Origin: Deltaproteobacteria bacterium
GTDB lineage: Bacteria; Myxococcota_A; Polyangia; GCA-2747355
Reading direction: 5' to 3'
Length of the DNA: 58,167 nt
Assembly (NCBI GenBank): GCA_020633415.1
Contig: JACKDQ010000019.1
Location: 1 to 58,167, forward strand
Shown here: one piece after another, positions 1 through 9,339 of the stretch
Layout: each line of letters starts with the position of its first letter
Position numbering within the stretch: position 1 is the first letter of the stretch
The notes under the pieces: model-generated
What the model saw: the letters and a program-made list of their open reading frames with translations, nothing else
Told to the model about the DNA's origin: nothing
Database searches by the model: none
Translations under genes and position numbers: made by a program

Positions 1-42
1 GCACGCGTCGCGGTGGCTAGTTCAGCCAGGCGATCAGTTCGA

Positions 43-669
43 TCAGCGCGCCTTTAGCCATCCTGCCAAACTGAGGCGCTCGCGGCTGAGCGAGGGCCGG
101 ACCTCATGGGCCAGCTGGTCGCTGCGAAAGAAGACCACCCGCCCACCAAGTGGCGCGACAACAACCGGCTCGGCGTCCTCTGGATACAAGACAAGTTCGC
201 CACCGTCGCTATCGGTCCAGTTGTCGTTGAGATAGAGCAGCAGCGAAAACTTGCGCCGCTTGTCGTCGCGAAACTGGTCGAGGTGACGTGCGTAGCCACT
301 GCCGCGCTGGTAAGAGGCGTAGTGAAACTCGAAGTCACAGAGCCCGGTGTAGCAGGACCGGTTAAGATAGCTGATGAACCCGCCGACGGCGGCTAACCAG
401 TCGCACTCATCGGGCGCTGGCGAATCGTTGTCGATCCAGCGGATCACGTCGCCGCGAACTTTGGCGTTGTGCTGAAAATCAAAATGACGGCCGACACCGG
501 CGGGATACATTTCACCGTTGCGGCGATGGGTTAATAGCCGCTGGCGTAGTCCTTCAACGGTCGATGCGGCGACGAAGCCCTCGGTCAAGCCATAGCCGCG
601 CTCGAAGACCCCGCCGATCAGCGTCTCAAAGACTCGCTCCAGCGCGGTACCCCGTGGCGGTTTGTCCAT
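43..669 (-). CDS. 2OG-Fe(II) dioxygenase, SM-20/prolyl 4-hydroxylase type
   Basis: Probable cytoplasmic 2-oxoglutarate and Fe(II)-dependent dioxygenase of 208 aa. The facial triad is visible: H129 and D131 in ARHLDQF, H188 in LAHEV, and R198 in SRERLSLAGW as the likely 2-oxoglutarate anchor. The double-stranded beta-helix spans about residues 110-208, the usual size for the SM-20/EGL-9-like family, whose members hydroxylate proline in proteins or small substrates. I chose the ATG at 669 because GGAG lies 5 nt upstream; an upstream start would add 20 residues of poor coding character. It stands alone, and the substrate cannot be told. Confidence 0.85.
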   Translation of the reverse strand: MDKPPRGTALERVFETLIGGVFERGYGLTEGFVAASTVEGLRQRLLTHRRNGEMYPAGVGRHFDFQHNAKVRGDVIRWIDNDSPAPDECDWLAAVGGFISYLNRSCYTGLCDFEFHYASYQRGSGYARHLDQFRDDKRRKFSLLLYLNDNWTDSDGGELVLYPEDAEPVVVAPLGGRVVFFRSDQLAHEVRPSLSRERLSLAGWLKAR

Positions 670-847
670 TGCACTCCACCCCGAAGATGGGGCAGCGTGA
701 TCATGCGCTCTTGTTGTGCCTGCCGGCAATGTTCAATCGACCATGTTCCTTCTACGATCGGCGTTTCAGCGCCGGGCCTAAGGGGCCGGCAACCGCGAGT
801 GTCCGCCGCAGCGTCTCGCCGATGCGCGCGGGGCGCCTGGGCGAGGA

Positions 848-2443
848 CTAGGGCGAAGCTGCCGGCGGCGTTAGCGGGCCGGCGCCACCGAGATCGTGGC
901 GTAGTGTGCTGGGTAGGCCGCGCGCCCTTGTGATCTTTTGATAGGTCTCGACAGCGTGTGTGGGAGTGCGCGAGAAGTCGCTGCGTTCGACGCGATAGAG
1001 CCCGAAGCGAGGCGTGTACCCGAGGTTCCATTCGAAGTTGTCCACCAGCGTCCAATGGTAGTAGCCGCGTACGTCGACCCCGGCGCGTTGGGCGTTGGCG
1101 ATCTCCTCGAGCGAACGGACCATCACCTCTGAGCGTCGGCGGCTCTCTTGCGCGGCGATGCCGTTTTCGGTCACCACCAAGGGAATGTCGGGAAACCGCG
1201 CGGCGAGCGCCAGCAGGTTTTCCTCGAGGATGCCGGGACCCCAGGCGTATCCCATCGCCGGCACGTTGTAGCTTGGGTCTTCAGCGGGGATGCAGGCCCC
1301 GAGGCCAAAGTCGGAACCTTCAGCGAAACAGAAGGTCAGCCCGAGTTCGGGGATCAACGCGCGGTCGGCGGTTACGCCGGAGCGAAAATAGGTCTGCACG
1401 CCGATCCAGTCGAGGGTGTTGCGCCAGCTGGGTTGCGGCTCATCGAGCACACCGTCCAAGTCGGGGTCAAAACCGCCCTCGGTGAGAAAGCGTATCGGTG
1501 CTTCGCGCATGATGTAGTTCACCAGGTCGCGGGCGGCGATGTCGTCGGGATGCTCGCTGCGCCGGCCTTTGCGCGCGGGGACCCAACTGTGCAGCGATAG
1601 ACCCAGGCCGATCGCGGTGGCGCGCCCGTCCCCGTCGGCGTCCAGCGTATCGTTGTCGCGCAGCGACTTAGCCAATCGCGCATGCAGATCGAAGTAGCGT
1701 CGGAAGATCGGCATCAACTTGGCAAAGTCGAAGATATACATCCGCGCCGGTGGAAACTGCCCAGCGCCATAGGCGGCCAGCACGTAGTTAACCGGCTCGT
1801 TGAGCGTGTACCATTCATCGACGCGGTCGCCCCAGCGGCGTGCCATCTCGGCAACGACCTTGCTCATCGCCGCCGCCAAGCGCAAGTAACCCGCCTCGGT
1901 CTCCAAACCGCAGAGGTTGTCGTCTTGCGGTCCTTGCGCGGCGCAATCGGTCTTGCTTGGATCGGACACCCAGCGTGGCCACGTAAAGTGGTGCAGCGTG
2001 ATCATCGGCCGGATGCCGCGGGCGAGTAGGGCGTCGATCAGCGCGCCGTAGTGGGCAAAGGCCGTCTCGTCGTATTGACCTGGTGTGGGTTCCAAGCGCG
2101 CCCACTCTACGCTAAAGCGCAGTGCGTCGAGCCCGAGATCTGCGGCGCGCTCGACGTCGGCGAGCGCTAGCGTGTAGCCGCGGGCCGCATCGCCGAGAAA
2201 GGTGTCGTGTCCAAGACCTGCCGGCTTGGCCTGGGTCCAATGGTACCAATCGGTGTTGGGGTTCTGATCCTCGATCTGCGTGGCGGAGGAGGCGGTGCCG
2301 AAGCGAAAGCCGCCCTTGCCTGCCGCGGTGACCAGCGACCCTCGCGGGCCGAATGTAATCACTGGGTCGCTGTTGCACCCAGCGCTGCCGAGGCACAGTG
2401 AGAGCAGGAAAACGATCGGTGTGTGTCGTCTGGCGTTGTTCAC
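848..2443 (-). CDS. Family 1 glycoside hydrolase (beta-glucosidase type), exported
   Basis: Retaining beta-glycosidase of GH1, 531 aa. The acid/base glutamate is E216 in TLNEP and the nucleophile is E426 in VTENG, both intact. The N-terminal FGTASSATQIED motif of the barrel is at about 48-59. The protein begins with a hydrophobic signal ending AGC (C23), so it is exported and perhaps lipid-anchored, which is less usual than the cytoplasmic GH1 enzymes. A short Asp-rich segment near 268-273 resembles a calcium-binding loop. The family cleaves terminal beta-glucosides or galactosides; the exact sugar is not readable here. No sugar transporter or regulator lies next to it. Confidence 0.9.
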   Translation of the reverse strand: MNNARRHTPIVFLLSLCLGSAGCNSDPVITFGPRGSLVTAAGKGGFRFGTASSATQIEDQNPNTDWYHWTQAKPAGLGHDTFLGDAARGYTLALADVERAADLGLDALRFSVEWARLEPTPGQYDETAFAHYGALIDALLARGIRPMITLHHFTWPRWVSDPSKTDCAAQGPQDDNLCGLETEAGYLRLAAAMSKVVAEMARRWGDRVDEWYTLNEPVNYVLAAYGAGQFPPARMYIFDFAKLMPIFRRYFDLHARLAKSLRDNDTLDADGDGRATAIGLGLSLHSWVPARKGRRSEHPDDIAARDLVNYIMREAPIRFLTEGGFDPDLDGVLDEPQPSWRNTLDWIGVQTYFRSGVTADRALIPELGLTFCFAEGSDFGLGACIPAEDPSYNVPAMGYAWGPGILEENLLALAARFPDIPLVVTENGIAAQESRRRSEVMVRSLEEIANAQRAGVDVRGYYHWTLVDNFEWNLGYTPRFGLYRVERSDFSRTPTHAVETYQKITRARGLPSTLRHDLGGAGPLTPPAASP

Positions 2444-2851
2444 GGCAACGATCTACGCGCCGACCGATGTCGCGACAAGTGCCGATCGCGCCGCTCAGAC
2501 AACTCATCGATATCTAACCCGCATCGCCGGCGAGCTTGGCTGCTTCGGCGATGATCGTTGGTTCGACGGCAAGCGCGGGCGCCGGATGAGCCGATCATTG
2601 TTTCGGCGGATGCCGCTGCCTGCGCCCCGCAAAGCTGACAGTTCCTCAGGTGGCCGGTGAAAGCGAGTGCTTACCACGCAAGATGGTGGACCTTTTTTCG
2701 CGACGGGCCGGCCAGAAAATGAACTGGCTCACATCCCTGCCGACTTGCTCGTCAGCGACGCGACACCACAGGGGAATTCTACCTTCGCAGCTGGTCCAAC
2801 TCTTGCTTTGCGTCAAGCAAGCGTGGTCGTCCGCCACGCGGAGGTGGACCC
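2444..2851. other. Divergent intergenic region, 408 bp
   Basis: This stretch lies between the divergent GH1 gene and the secreted protein gene at 2852. Short open frames in it have no coding character that I recognise, and I see no clear palindrome or RNA gene. It must hold the two promoters. Confidence 0.5.
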
Positions 2852-3487
2852 GTGAAGCACCGAACATCAACGTCCCGCATCACGCGCATCGTCGCTCTCG
2901 GCGCGCTACTTTGCTTTGCTGGCCTGGCCAACGGGCAGCGACGGCCGCGACCTGCTCACGATGCCGAATTCGTTTTCGATCCCACTGCCGCCACGCATCT
3001 GCGTGTCAACGTCGAGCGCCGCTACGATGGCGGCTCGACGGGGCGTCGGCTGCTCGATGTCCGCACGATCGAACGCGTCAAGAGGAGCGCCCCCGATAGC
3101 AGCGAGCGTGGCGTGGACGCCAGGCACTTCGCGGCCTACGTGCCGCGCAACGGCACGTATTATCTCAAGCAGGCCTTCGACCCGGCGACCGGCGCCGAGA
3201 TCAACTGGTATCGCGAATGGACGGCCAACGGTGTGCGCTTCGCCTACGCCGTGCGTAGCGACGGCAAGCGATCGCGCACCATCACCACGCCGGCATACAC
3301 GCGCTACGACCAGGAAGGACAACTACCGTACTTGATCGCCGGAAAAGCCTTTGACCTGGTGCCTTTCGCGAGGTGGTTAGGGCGTCAACGTACAGCGCTC
3401 TTTCTGTACAAGGATCACCGCTCGGTAAAAGTCGTGCCCGGTCAGAGCGCCCAAGAAATCGCCGCGGCCCTGAGCACGCAGCGCTAG
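2852..3487 (+). CDS. Secreted protein of unknown function
   Basis: Exported protein of 211 aa that I do not recognise. It has a signal peptide (Arg/Lys-rich start, then a hydrophobic stretch, probable cut after LANG near residue 28). The remainder is rich in Arg, Tyr and Thr and has no cysteines beyond the signal, which suits a beta-rich periplasmic domain. The GTG start at 2852 is preceded by GGAGG 7 nt upstream, which decides it. The next gene begins 150 bp downstream, so it is probably a single transcription unit. Confidence 0.7.
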   Translation: MKHRTSTSRITRIVALGALLCFAGLANGQRRPRPAHDAEFVFDPTAATHLRVNVERRYDGGSTGRRLLDVRTIERVKRSAPDSSERGVDARHFAAYVPRNGTYYLKQAFDPATGAEINWYREWTANGVRFAYAVRSDGKRSRTITTPAYTRYDQEGQLPYLIAGKAFDLVPFARWLGRQRTALFLYKDHRSVKVVPGQSAQEIAAALSTQR

Positions 3488-3637
3488 CCGTTTCGGCCGC
3501 TAGTCATTACGCAGATCCGCTCGCCGTACCGCGCGGCGATCGCTGTGGCGGTGCGGCGCGCGCACAGGCCGAAGATCCCGCAGTCCGATCTGCGGCACGG
3601 CGCTTGACGTCTTCGCGCCTTCGCCGTAAATGGGCAC

Positions 3638-5455
3638 ATGGCCATTGAAAACCACTATCGCAGCAATCTGCGCGACATCGAGTTTAACCTGTTTGAGGTG
3701 CTGCGTATCCAAGACGACGTACTGGGGCGCGGTCCGTTTGCGCCGATGGATCACGACAGCGCGCGCGCCGCCCTCGCTGGGGTGGAGACGATCGCCCGCA
3801 AGGTACTGGCGCAGAGTTACATGGCGGCCGACCGCGAAGGCTTGCAGCTACGCGACGGCACGGTCAGCCTTCCCGAGAGTTTCAAGCGCGCCTTCGCCGC
3901 CTGGTACGACGCCGATTGGCATCGGCTGGCGATCGGCGAGCATACGGGAGGCTTTGGTGCGCCGCCGACGGTGACGTGGAGCGTTTGGGAGATGGTGGTT
4001 GGCGCCAACGCCAGCTTGGCATTCTACCTGTTCGGCGCATTTATCAGCCGCGTCTTTGACGAGTTGGCCACCGATGCCCAGAACGTGCGGTTTACCCGCA
4101 ACATCATCGAAAAGCGTTGGGGCGCGACGATGGTGCTCACCGAACCGGGCGCCGGTAGCGACGTCGGCGCTGGGCGCACTGTGGCCCGCCAAGCCGACGA
4201 TGGCACCTGGCATCTCGAGGGGGTCAAGCGCTTCATCACCAACGCCGACTTCGACTGCGTCGACAACATCATTCACTTGGTCTTGGCGCGTCCCGAAGGC
4301 CACGCCAAAGGAACCAAGGGCTTGAGCCTGTTTATCGTTCCGAAGTTCTGGGTCGAAGAGGATGGCAGCCTTGGCGAGCGCAACGGCGCGTTCGTGACCA
4401 ATCTCGAAGATAAGATGGGGATCAAAGCCTCGGCAACCTGCGAGCTGACGCTCGGCGCAGATCGTCCCTGTCGTGCGCTGCTGATGGGCGACAAGCACGA
4501 CGGCATCGCGCAAATGTTCAGGGTGATCGAACAAGCGCGGATGTGTATCGGCGTCAAGAGTATGAGTCACCTTTCCACCGCCTATCTGCACGCCTTGGAG
4601 TACGCCAAGCAGCGGGTTCAAGGGCCTGACCTGACCCGTGCCACCGATAAGAACGCTCCGCGCGTGCCGATCATCGCGCACGCTGACGTGCGGCGGATGT
4701 TGATCAACCTAAAGTCCAACGCTGAGGGCATGCGCGCGCTGTACCTCTACGCGGCGAGCCTCCAAGACCAACAGCTCCTCATCGCCGACGCCGCTGAGCG
4801 CGACCAACTGCGCCGCGAGGGCGATTTGTTGCTCCCGTTGATCAAGGGCTACTACTCCGAACGCGTCTACGAACTGCTATCTCAGGCGCTCCAGGTGTTC
4901 GGCGGTTCGGGGTATTGTCGCGACTACCCGATCGAACAGTACATTCGCGATCAAAAGATCGACACGCTTTACGAGGGAACCACCAGCATCCAAGCGCTGG
5001 ACTTGGCCTTCCGCAAGATCGGTCGCGATGGCGGTGCTACGCTGCGTCGGCTGATCGACCGAATCAAAGCCGACCTCGCGCTGCAGACTGCAGGCGACCC
5101 GCTGCTGCGTTCGCGCGAGCTGATCGCCACAGCGATCGCCGACACCGAGGCGACGCTGATGGCGCTAATGCAGAAGATGGGGGAGAGCCTGCACCACGTT
5201 GGTCTTCACGGCGTAAGGGTGCTCTTTGGCTTGGCCGAGCTGATGATCGCTTGGCGTCTGCTGGTCAACGGGATGACGGCGCAGCGGGCGCTTGAGCTTG
5301 GCGTTGAAGGCGAGAGCGAAGGCGCTTTCTACCAGGGCAAGATCGCTGCCTGCGACTGGTTCTGCAGCCAAGTGCTGCCTCAGTTGTCACTCAACCGTCG
5401 GCTCGTCGAGCAGAGCGACATCGCCGTGATGCAGCTGGCCGAGGCGGTGTTCTAG
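3638..5455 (+). CDS. Acyl-CoA dehydrogenase, long (about 600 aa) FadE5-like type
   Basis: FAD-dependent acyl-CoA dehydrogenase of 605 aa, catalysing the first alpha,beta-desaturation of beta-oxidation or a related branched or aromatic acyl route. The middle domain shows the family signature LTEPGAGSDVG followed by GVKRFITNADFD. The C-terminal helical domain carries the FGGSGYCRDYPIEQ and YEGTTSIQALD motifs. The extra 150 C-terminal residues match the layout of the long family with an added acetyl-CoA-dehydrogenase-like C-terminal domain. No thiolase or hydratase gene is adjacent, so the chain-length preference is unknown. The RBS before this ATG is weak. Confidence 0.92.
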   Translation: MAIENHYRSNLRDIEFNLFEVLRIQDDVLGRGPFAPMDHDSARAALAGVETIARKVLAQSYMAADREGLQLRDGTVSLPESFKRAFAAWYDADWHRLAIGEHTGGFGAPPTVTWSVWEMVVGANASLAFYLFGAFISRVFDELATDAQNVRFTRNIIEKRWGATMVLTEPGAGSDVGAGRTVARQADDGTWHLEGVKRFITNADFDCVDNIIHLVLARPEGHAKGTKGLSLFIVPKFWVEEDGSLGERNGAFVTNLEDKMGIKASATCELTLGADRPCRALLMGDKHDGIAQMFRVIEQARMCIGVKSMSHLSTAYLHALEYAKQRVQGPDLTRATDKNAPRVPIIAHADVRRMLINLKSNAEGMRALYLYAASLQDQQLLIADAAERDQLRREGDLLLPLIKGYYSERVYELLSQALQVFGGSGYCRDYPIEQYIRDQKIDTLYEGTTSIQALDLAFRKIGRDGGATLRRLIDRIKADLALQTAGDPLLRSRELIATAIADTEATLMALMQKMGESLHHVGLHGVRVLFGLAELMIAWRLLVNGMTAQRALELGVEGESEGAFYQGKIAACDWFCSQVLPQLSLNRRLVEQSDIAVMQLAEAVF

Positions 5456-5490
5456 CGCGCGTCGCGGCCTGGCGCGTGTTCCGTTGATGC

Positions 5491-5872
5491 TTGCCTTGGC
5501 GGCCGATTCCCTTGCCGAGCGGCGAGCGTGGGGGCCACCGTCTGAAGATCGCGGGTGAGGCGGCGAGCGATATCGACAAACTGTTGCTGCTACAGACGCT
5601 TGCAAACACCTCCTTTGGCACGCAGGTTGCGTTGCGTGCCTACTTTTTCCCGCTGTGGACGATCGCTGAGGCGCCAGTGTTGCCCCCCCGCCACAGACGG
5701 TGGCAAATCGGTGGCGCCCCTGCCGAGCTACGCTCCGGCTGAGAGCCTTGTTCTTCAGCTTGCTGACCAGACGCTGGCCAATTTCAAACAGCAGCCATCG
5801 AAGCCGCTCAACCTTCCGCCAGAGGTCAAAGAGAAGATGCGCGCGCTCTGGGACTCGCTCGTCGATAGCTAG
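5491..5872 (+). pseudogene. Small ORF broken at a seven-C tract
   Basis: Two overlapping frames look like the halves of one small protein. The first half (5491 to about 5688) contains LKIAGEAASDIDKLLLLQ and reads well up to VLPP. The second half (from about 5684, one frame over) reads ATDGGKSVAPLPSY and continues to a natural end, ALWDSLVDS, at 5872. They join exactly at a run of seven C at 5683-5689; six C would give one frame. The start is uncertain: TTG at 5491, or ATG at 5487 in the third frame if there is a second shift. I do not recognise the product. It could be a sequencing error, a pseudogene or a slippage site. Confidence 0.4.
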
Positions 5873-6052
5873 TCGTCCGACGTTAGCCCGTCGCGCGTCG
5901 TAGGTCCGCTTCAGCCGAATGGTCGCTGACGAGGGGCCCGGCGAACCCGAGCTATCAAGGATCCAAAGGGATTTTTTCCACGGTTCTCCCCCTGCGGGGC
6001 ATAGGGCAGTCCAACGCTTGTGAGCGGAGCCGGGCCCGATTAGGCTGCACGG

Positions 6053-8236
6053 ATGAAAACCATCGCCTTGCGCCGTTTGCCCACCAACCTGCTCTTGCTG
6101 CTCGCCGGCCTCGCGCTGAGCGTCGCTGCCTGTAAAACCTCAACCGCAGTCTCGCCGCCGCCCGTTGGCGGATCCGGAGGCCCGATGAAGCTAAAGCCCG
6201 CTGACAGGGCCGCCGTCGAGGCGCTACTCGCGCCGTGGACCGGCCCCCATCACGGTGCGCCACCTTTCGACCGCGTTCGCGCCGAACTGTTTGAACCGGC
6301 GTTTTCGCTGGCGATCGCTGCAATGCATCAAGAAGTGGCGACGATCGCTGACGACCAGGCACAGCCCAACTTCGCCAACACCATCGAGGCTCTCGAGCGT
6401 AGCGGTTGGTCGCTCGGCCGCTTGGAGTCGCTGTTCTCGGTGATGACCAGCAACATGAACGATCCGGCCTACCAGGCGCTCAGCCGCAAGATCGAGCCAA
6501 TGCTCAGCCAGGCTTTCGATCGCGTCTTTTTCAATCGGCCGTTGTTTCAACGGATCGAGGCGGTCTATCGGTCGCGCGATACGGCGCAGTTGAGCGCAGA
6601 ACAGCGTCGGCTACTTGAAGAGCAGTACGAAAGTTTCGTGCGGCGCGGGGCGCGGCTCGATCCGGCACAGAAGGACCAGCTGGGGGCGATCAACAAGGAG
6701 CTCGCCACGCTGTTTGCAGATTTCGCCAACCGCGTGCAAGCCGATGAAGACACCTGGGTCACGCTTGGCAAAAAAGACCTCGGTGGGTTGCCCCCGTCGC
6801 TGGTTGCCGCGTATCGGGCGGCCGCAGAAAAGCGAAAGCTTGATGGCTACGTTGTGGTCAACACGCGATCGGCGGTCGACCCGTTTCTAACCTTCTCCAC
6901 CGAGCGGTCACTGCGCGAAAAAGTTTGGCGTGCGTTCGTCTCCCGCGGAGATAACGGCGGCGTCAACGACACCAACGCGCTGATCGTGCGCATCGTCAAG
7001 CTCCGCGCCGAGCGCGCCAAACTACTGGGTTACAAGAGCCATGCCCACTGGCGTATGTCGGACACGATGGCCAAGACGCCAGAGCGCGCCGAGGCGCTGA
7101 TGATGCGCGTTTGGCCGGCGGCAGTCGTTCGAGTCAAGCAAGAGGTTCGCGAGATGCAAGCGATTGCTAGGCAGCTCGCTGCGCCGACCGAGATCGCCCC
7201 GTGGGACTATCGCTTCTATATGGAAAAGGTGCGCAAGGCGCGCTACGACCTCGACCAAAGCGAATTCAAACAATACTTCGAACTGAACAACATGATCGCC
7301 GCGTCATACCACATGGCGGAGAAGCTCTACGGCTACGCATTCAAGGAGATTACCGGCACGGTGCCGACCTTTCACCCCGATGTCCGCGTCTATCACGTCA
7401 CCCGCAAGGCGGATGGCGGCCACGTCGGTCTGCTCTATCGCGATGACTTCGCTCGCAAGGACAAGCGGTCAGGCGCCTGGCAATCCACCTATCGACGGCA
7501 ACACAAGGTCGGCGGCAAGACCTACCCGATCGTTTCCAACAACAATAACTTTAACAAGGGTGCACCCGACGAGCCCGTGCTGCTGAGCCTCGATGATGCC
7601 GAGACCTTGTTTCACGAATTCGGCCATGCGCTGCACGCGCTGAGCAACGATACAACTTACCCAACGCTGGACAATACGCCGCGCGACTTCGTCGAATTTC
7701 CCAGCCAAGTTCACGAGCGCTGGCTGCTAACGCGCGAGATCCTCGATAATTACGCGCGCCACTACCGCACCAAGCAGCCGATGCCGGGCAAGTTGATCGA
7801 GAAGCTAAAGGCCGCAGCAACGTTCAACCAGGGTTTTGCTACAGTCGAGTATCTCGCCGCGGCCCTCGTCGATATGAGGCTACACACCGATCCAATCGGC
7901 CAGATCGACCCCAAACGCTTCGAGCGCGAAAGCCTGGCGGCGATCGACATGCCGAAGGAAATCGTGCTCCGACATCGATTGCCTCATTTCCTGCACCTGT
8001 TCGCTACGGACTCCTACTCTGCGGGCTACTATTCCTATCTCTGGTCGGACGTGATGGCCGCAGACACGTGGGCCGCGTTCGAAGCCACCGGTGATCCATG
8101 GCACCCGGCGACGGCGAAAAAGTTCGTTGAGGTTATCCTGGCAAGCGGCAACGCGATCGATCGTGCTGTGGCCTACCGCACTTTTCGTGGACGGGATCCC
8201 GCTGTCGAGGCGCTGCTCAAAGATCGCGGCCTCTAG
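6053..8236 (+). CDS. M3 family metallopeptidase (Dcp/oligopeptidase A type), lipoprotein
   Basis: Zinc peptidase of 727 aa in the thimet oligopeptidase/peptidyl-dipeptidase family, which trims short peptides. The zinc site is HEFGHALH with H521 and H525, inside ETLFHEFGHALHAL, and the length fits the family. The N-terminus has a hydrophobic signal ending VAAC (near residue 27) and then a Gly/Pro/Ser linker, so it is probably an envelope lipoprotein, as in Dcp-like enzymes of deltaproteobacteria. It stands alone between the broken ORF and a convergent gene. Confidence 0.93.
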   Translation: MKTIALRRLPTNLLLLLAGLALSVAACKTSTAVSPPPVGGSGGPMKLKPADRAAVEALLAPWTGPHHGAPPFDRVRAELFEPAFSLAIAAMHQEVATIADDQAQPNFANTIEALERSGWSLGRLESLFSVMTSNMNDPAYQALSRKIEPMLSQAFDRVFFNRPLFQRIEAVYRSRDTAQLSAEQRRLLEEQYESFVRRGARLDPAQKDQLGAINKELATLFADFANRVQADEDTWVTLGKKDLGGLPPSLVAAYRAAAEKRKLDGYVVVNTRSAVDPFLTFSTERSLREKVWRAFVSRGDNGGVNDTNALIVRIVKLRAERAKLLGYKSHAHWRMSDTMAKTPERAEALMMRVWPAAVVRVKQEVREMQAIARQLAAPTEIAPWDYRFYMEKVRKARYDLDQSEFKQYFELNNMIAASYHMAEKLYGYAFKEITGTVPTFHPDVRVYHVTRKADGGHVGLLYRDDFARKDKRSGAWQSTYRRQHKVGGKTYPIVSNNNNFNKGAPDEPVLLSLDDAETLFHEFGHALHALSNDTTYPTLDNTPRDFVEFPSQVHERWLLTREILDNYARHYRTKQPMPGKLIEKLKAAATFNQGFATVEYLAAALVDMRLHTDPIGQIDPKRFERESLAAIDMPKEIVLRHRLPHFLHLFATDSYSAGYYSYLWSDVMAADTWAAFEATGDPWHPATAKKFVEVILASGNAIDRAVAYRTFRGRDPAVEALLKDRGL

Positions 8237-8332
8237 CGATCGAATCCGCGGCGAACGCTCGGCTAGAAGCGTCGAGTGCTCGCTCCGCGTCGATTTCGGC
8301 GCGCGGTAAATGATCGCGCCGTGCGGGCTGCG

Positions 8333-8986
8333 CTACAGCACCTCAGAACAGCGCACTGCTGTCGTGCGCGAAGGGTAGGTGTCTGCCAAGTCAATCGCGC
8401 GCTGTTCCAGCGACATTTCCGAACGGCGTCCTTTGGCGAGTAGCGCCTCGCCACAATAGAGCCAGGCGAACGCGGGTAGACCAAACAAACAGCGGGTTTG
8501 CTTGACGTGCACCAGCTCATGGCCGAGGTAATGGGTCCAGTGCTCATGTTCGGGCCCGACGTAAATAAAGATACTGTCGCCCAGTGTTAATCCCCCCATG
8601 CCGAAGATCCGCGCCGACGGAATGTCGCGATAGACGCGCACGCTGTCGACGAGATCACCGTACATTGGACGAAACAGCTGCTTTTCTTCGGCCGAGAGCC
8701 GGTAGCGATGATCGGCAAAAGTGGTGGTTAACACGAGGTGCAGCACCGCCATCGGCGTCGCGCAGATCGCGCGCGTGCTCTGCTGCAGATTCTCGCCTTT
8801 GGTCGTTGGGTGGGCCGTCGGCAGCGGCTCTTCGACGAGATCGCCACATCCGCTCAACATCGCGAGAACGCCGGCGATCAATAACTCGCGGTAGCGTGCC
8901 GCGAATGGGGCATACGCACGCCCTGGCCGCGCGCAGCCGGTGGCGGTGGCTGCGATCAGTGCCTGCGCGCTCTCTGTCGGCTGCAT
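8333..8986 (-). CDS. DUF4157-like putative metallopeptidase, lipoprotein
   Basis: Protein of 217 aa with a zinc-peptidase motif HELVH in YLGHELVHVKQT. About 30 residues before it, the segment GMGGLTLGDSIFIYVGPE resembles the strand that precedes HExxH in DUF4157 (eCIS core) domains, and a C-terminal LEQRAIDLAD supplies a possible third ligand region. A lipobox-like LSGC follows an unusually long N-terminus of about 37 residues. The ATG at 8986 has a G-rich stretch just upstream. It has no eCIS or tail-sheath neighbours, so it is probably a free-standing relative. Function unknown; peptidase activity is inferred from the motif. Confidence 0.6.
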   Translation of the reverse strand: MQPTESAQALIAATATGCARPGRAYAPFAARYRELLIAGVLAMLSGCGDLVEEPLPTAHPTTKGENLQQSTRAICATPMAVLHLVLTTTFADHRYRLSAEEKQLFRPMYGDLVDSVRVYRDIPSARIFGMGGLTLGDSIFIYVGPEHEHWTHYLGHELVHVKQTRCLFGLPAFAWLYCGEALLAKGRRSEMSLEQRAIDLADTYPSRTTAVRCSEVL

Positions 8987-9339
8987 CGGTCCCCCCGTCG
9001 AGGAGCAATAGCAAGGCCCATACCGTAGATATTGCGCACAACCACATGAAATCACGTGGTCAAACAGCAGAGCTGCCGCATCCTGGCGACTGCAGCATCC
9101 ATTCACTGCTCACTGACGTCATCGTTTTACCCTTGGGGAAGCCCGCCCGAGGATCGCGGCGGTTTCTGCGCGTCGGTGCCATCTGGACGTGGGCAACCCA
9201 CGCGCTCCATGCGGAGTGCACGGCGCACCAGCGGCTCAGCCGATTGACCGCTTGGCCGGCGAGATAGAGCTATCTAGCGGCAGAACGCTGTGATAAGCGC
9301 GCTAGACGCAGCGAAAAGAAAGCCGTTGCTGAGCCACCG
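8987..9339. other. Divergent intergenic region, 353 bp
   Basis: Region between the DUF4157-like gene and the COG2509 gene. It holds one short palindrome, TGACGTCA near 9112, and nothing else that I can support. The promoters of both genes must lie here. Confidence 0.4.

Noticed and set aside
3848..4681. Long minus-strand frame (277 codons) inside the acyl-CoA dehydrogenase gene
   Set aside because: It is antisense to a gene with clear family motifs and has no recognisable protein features; high GC makes such shadows common.
8295..8319. Inverted repeat CGGCGCG/CGCGCCG as a terminator between two convergent genes
   Set aside because: It is a 7-bp stem with an 11-nt loop and no T tract, likely by chance in high-GC DNA.
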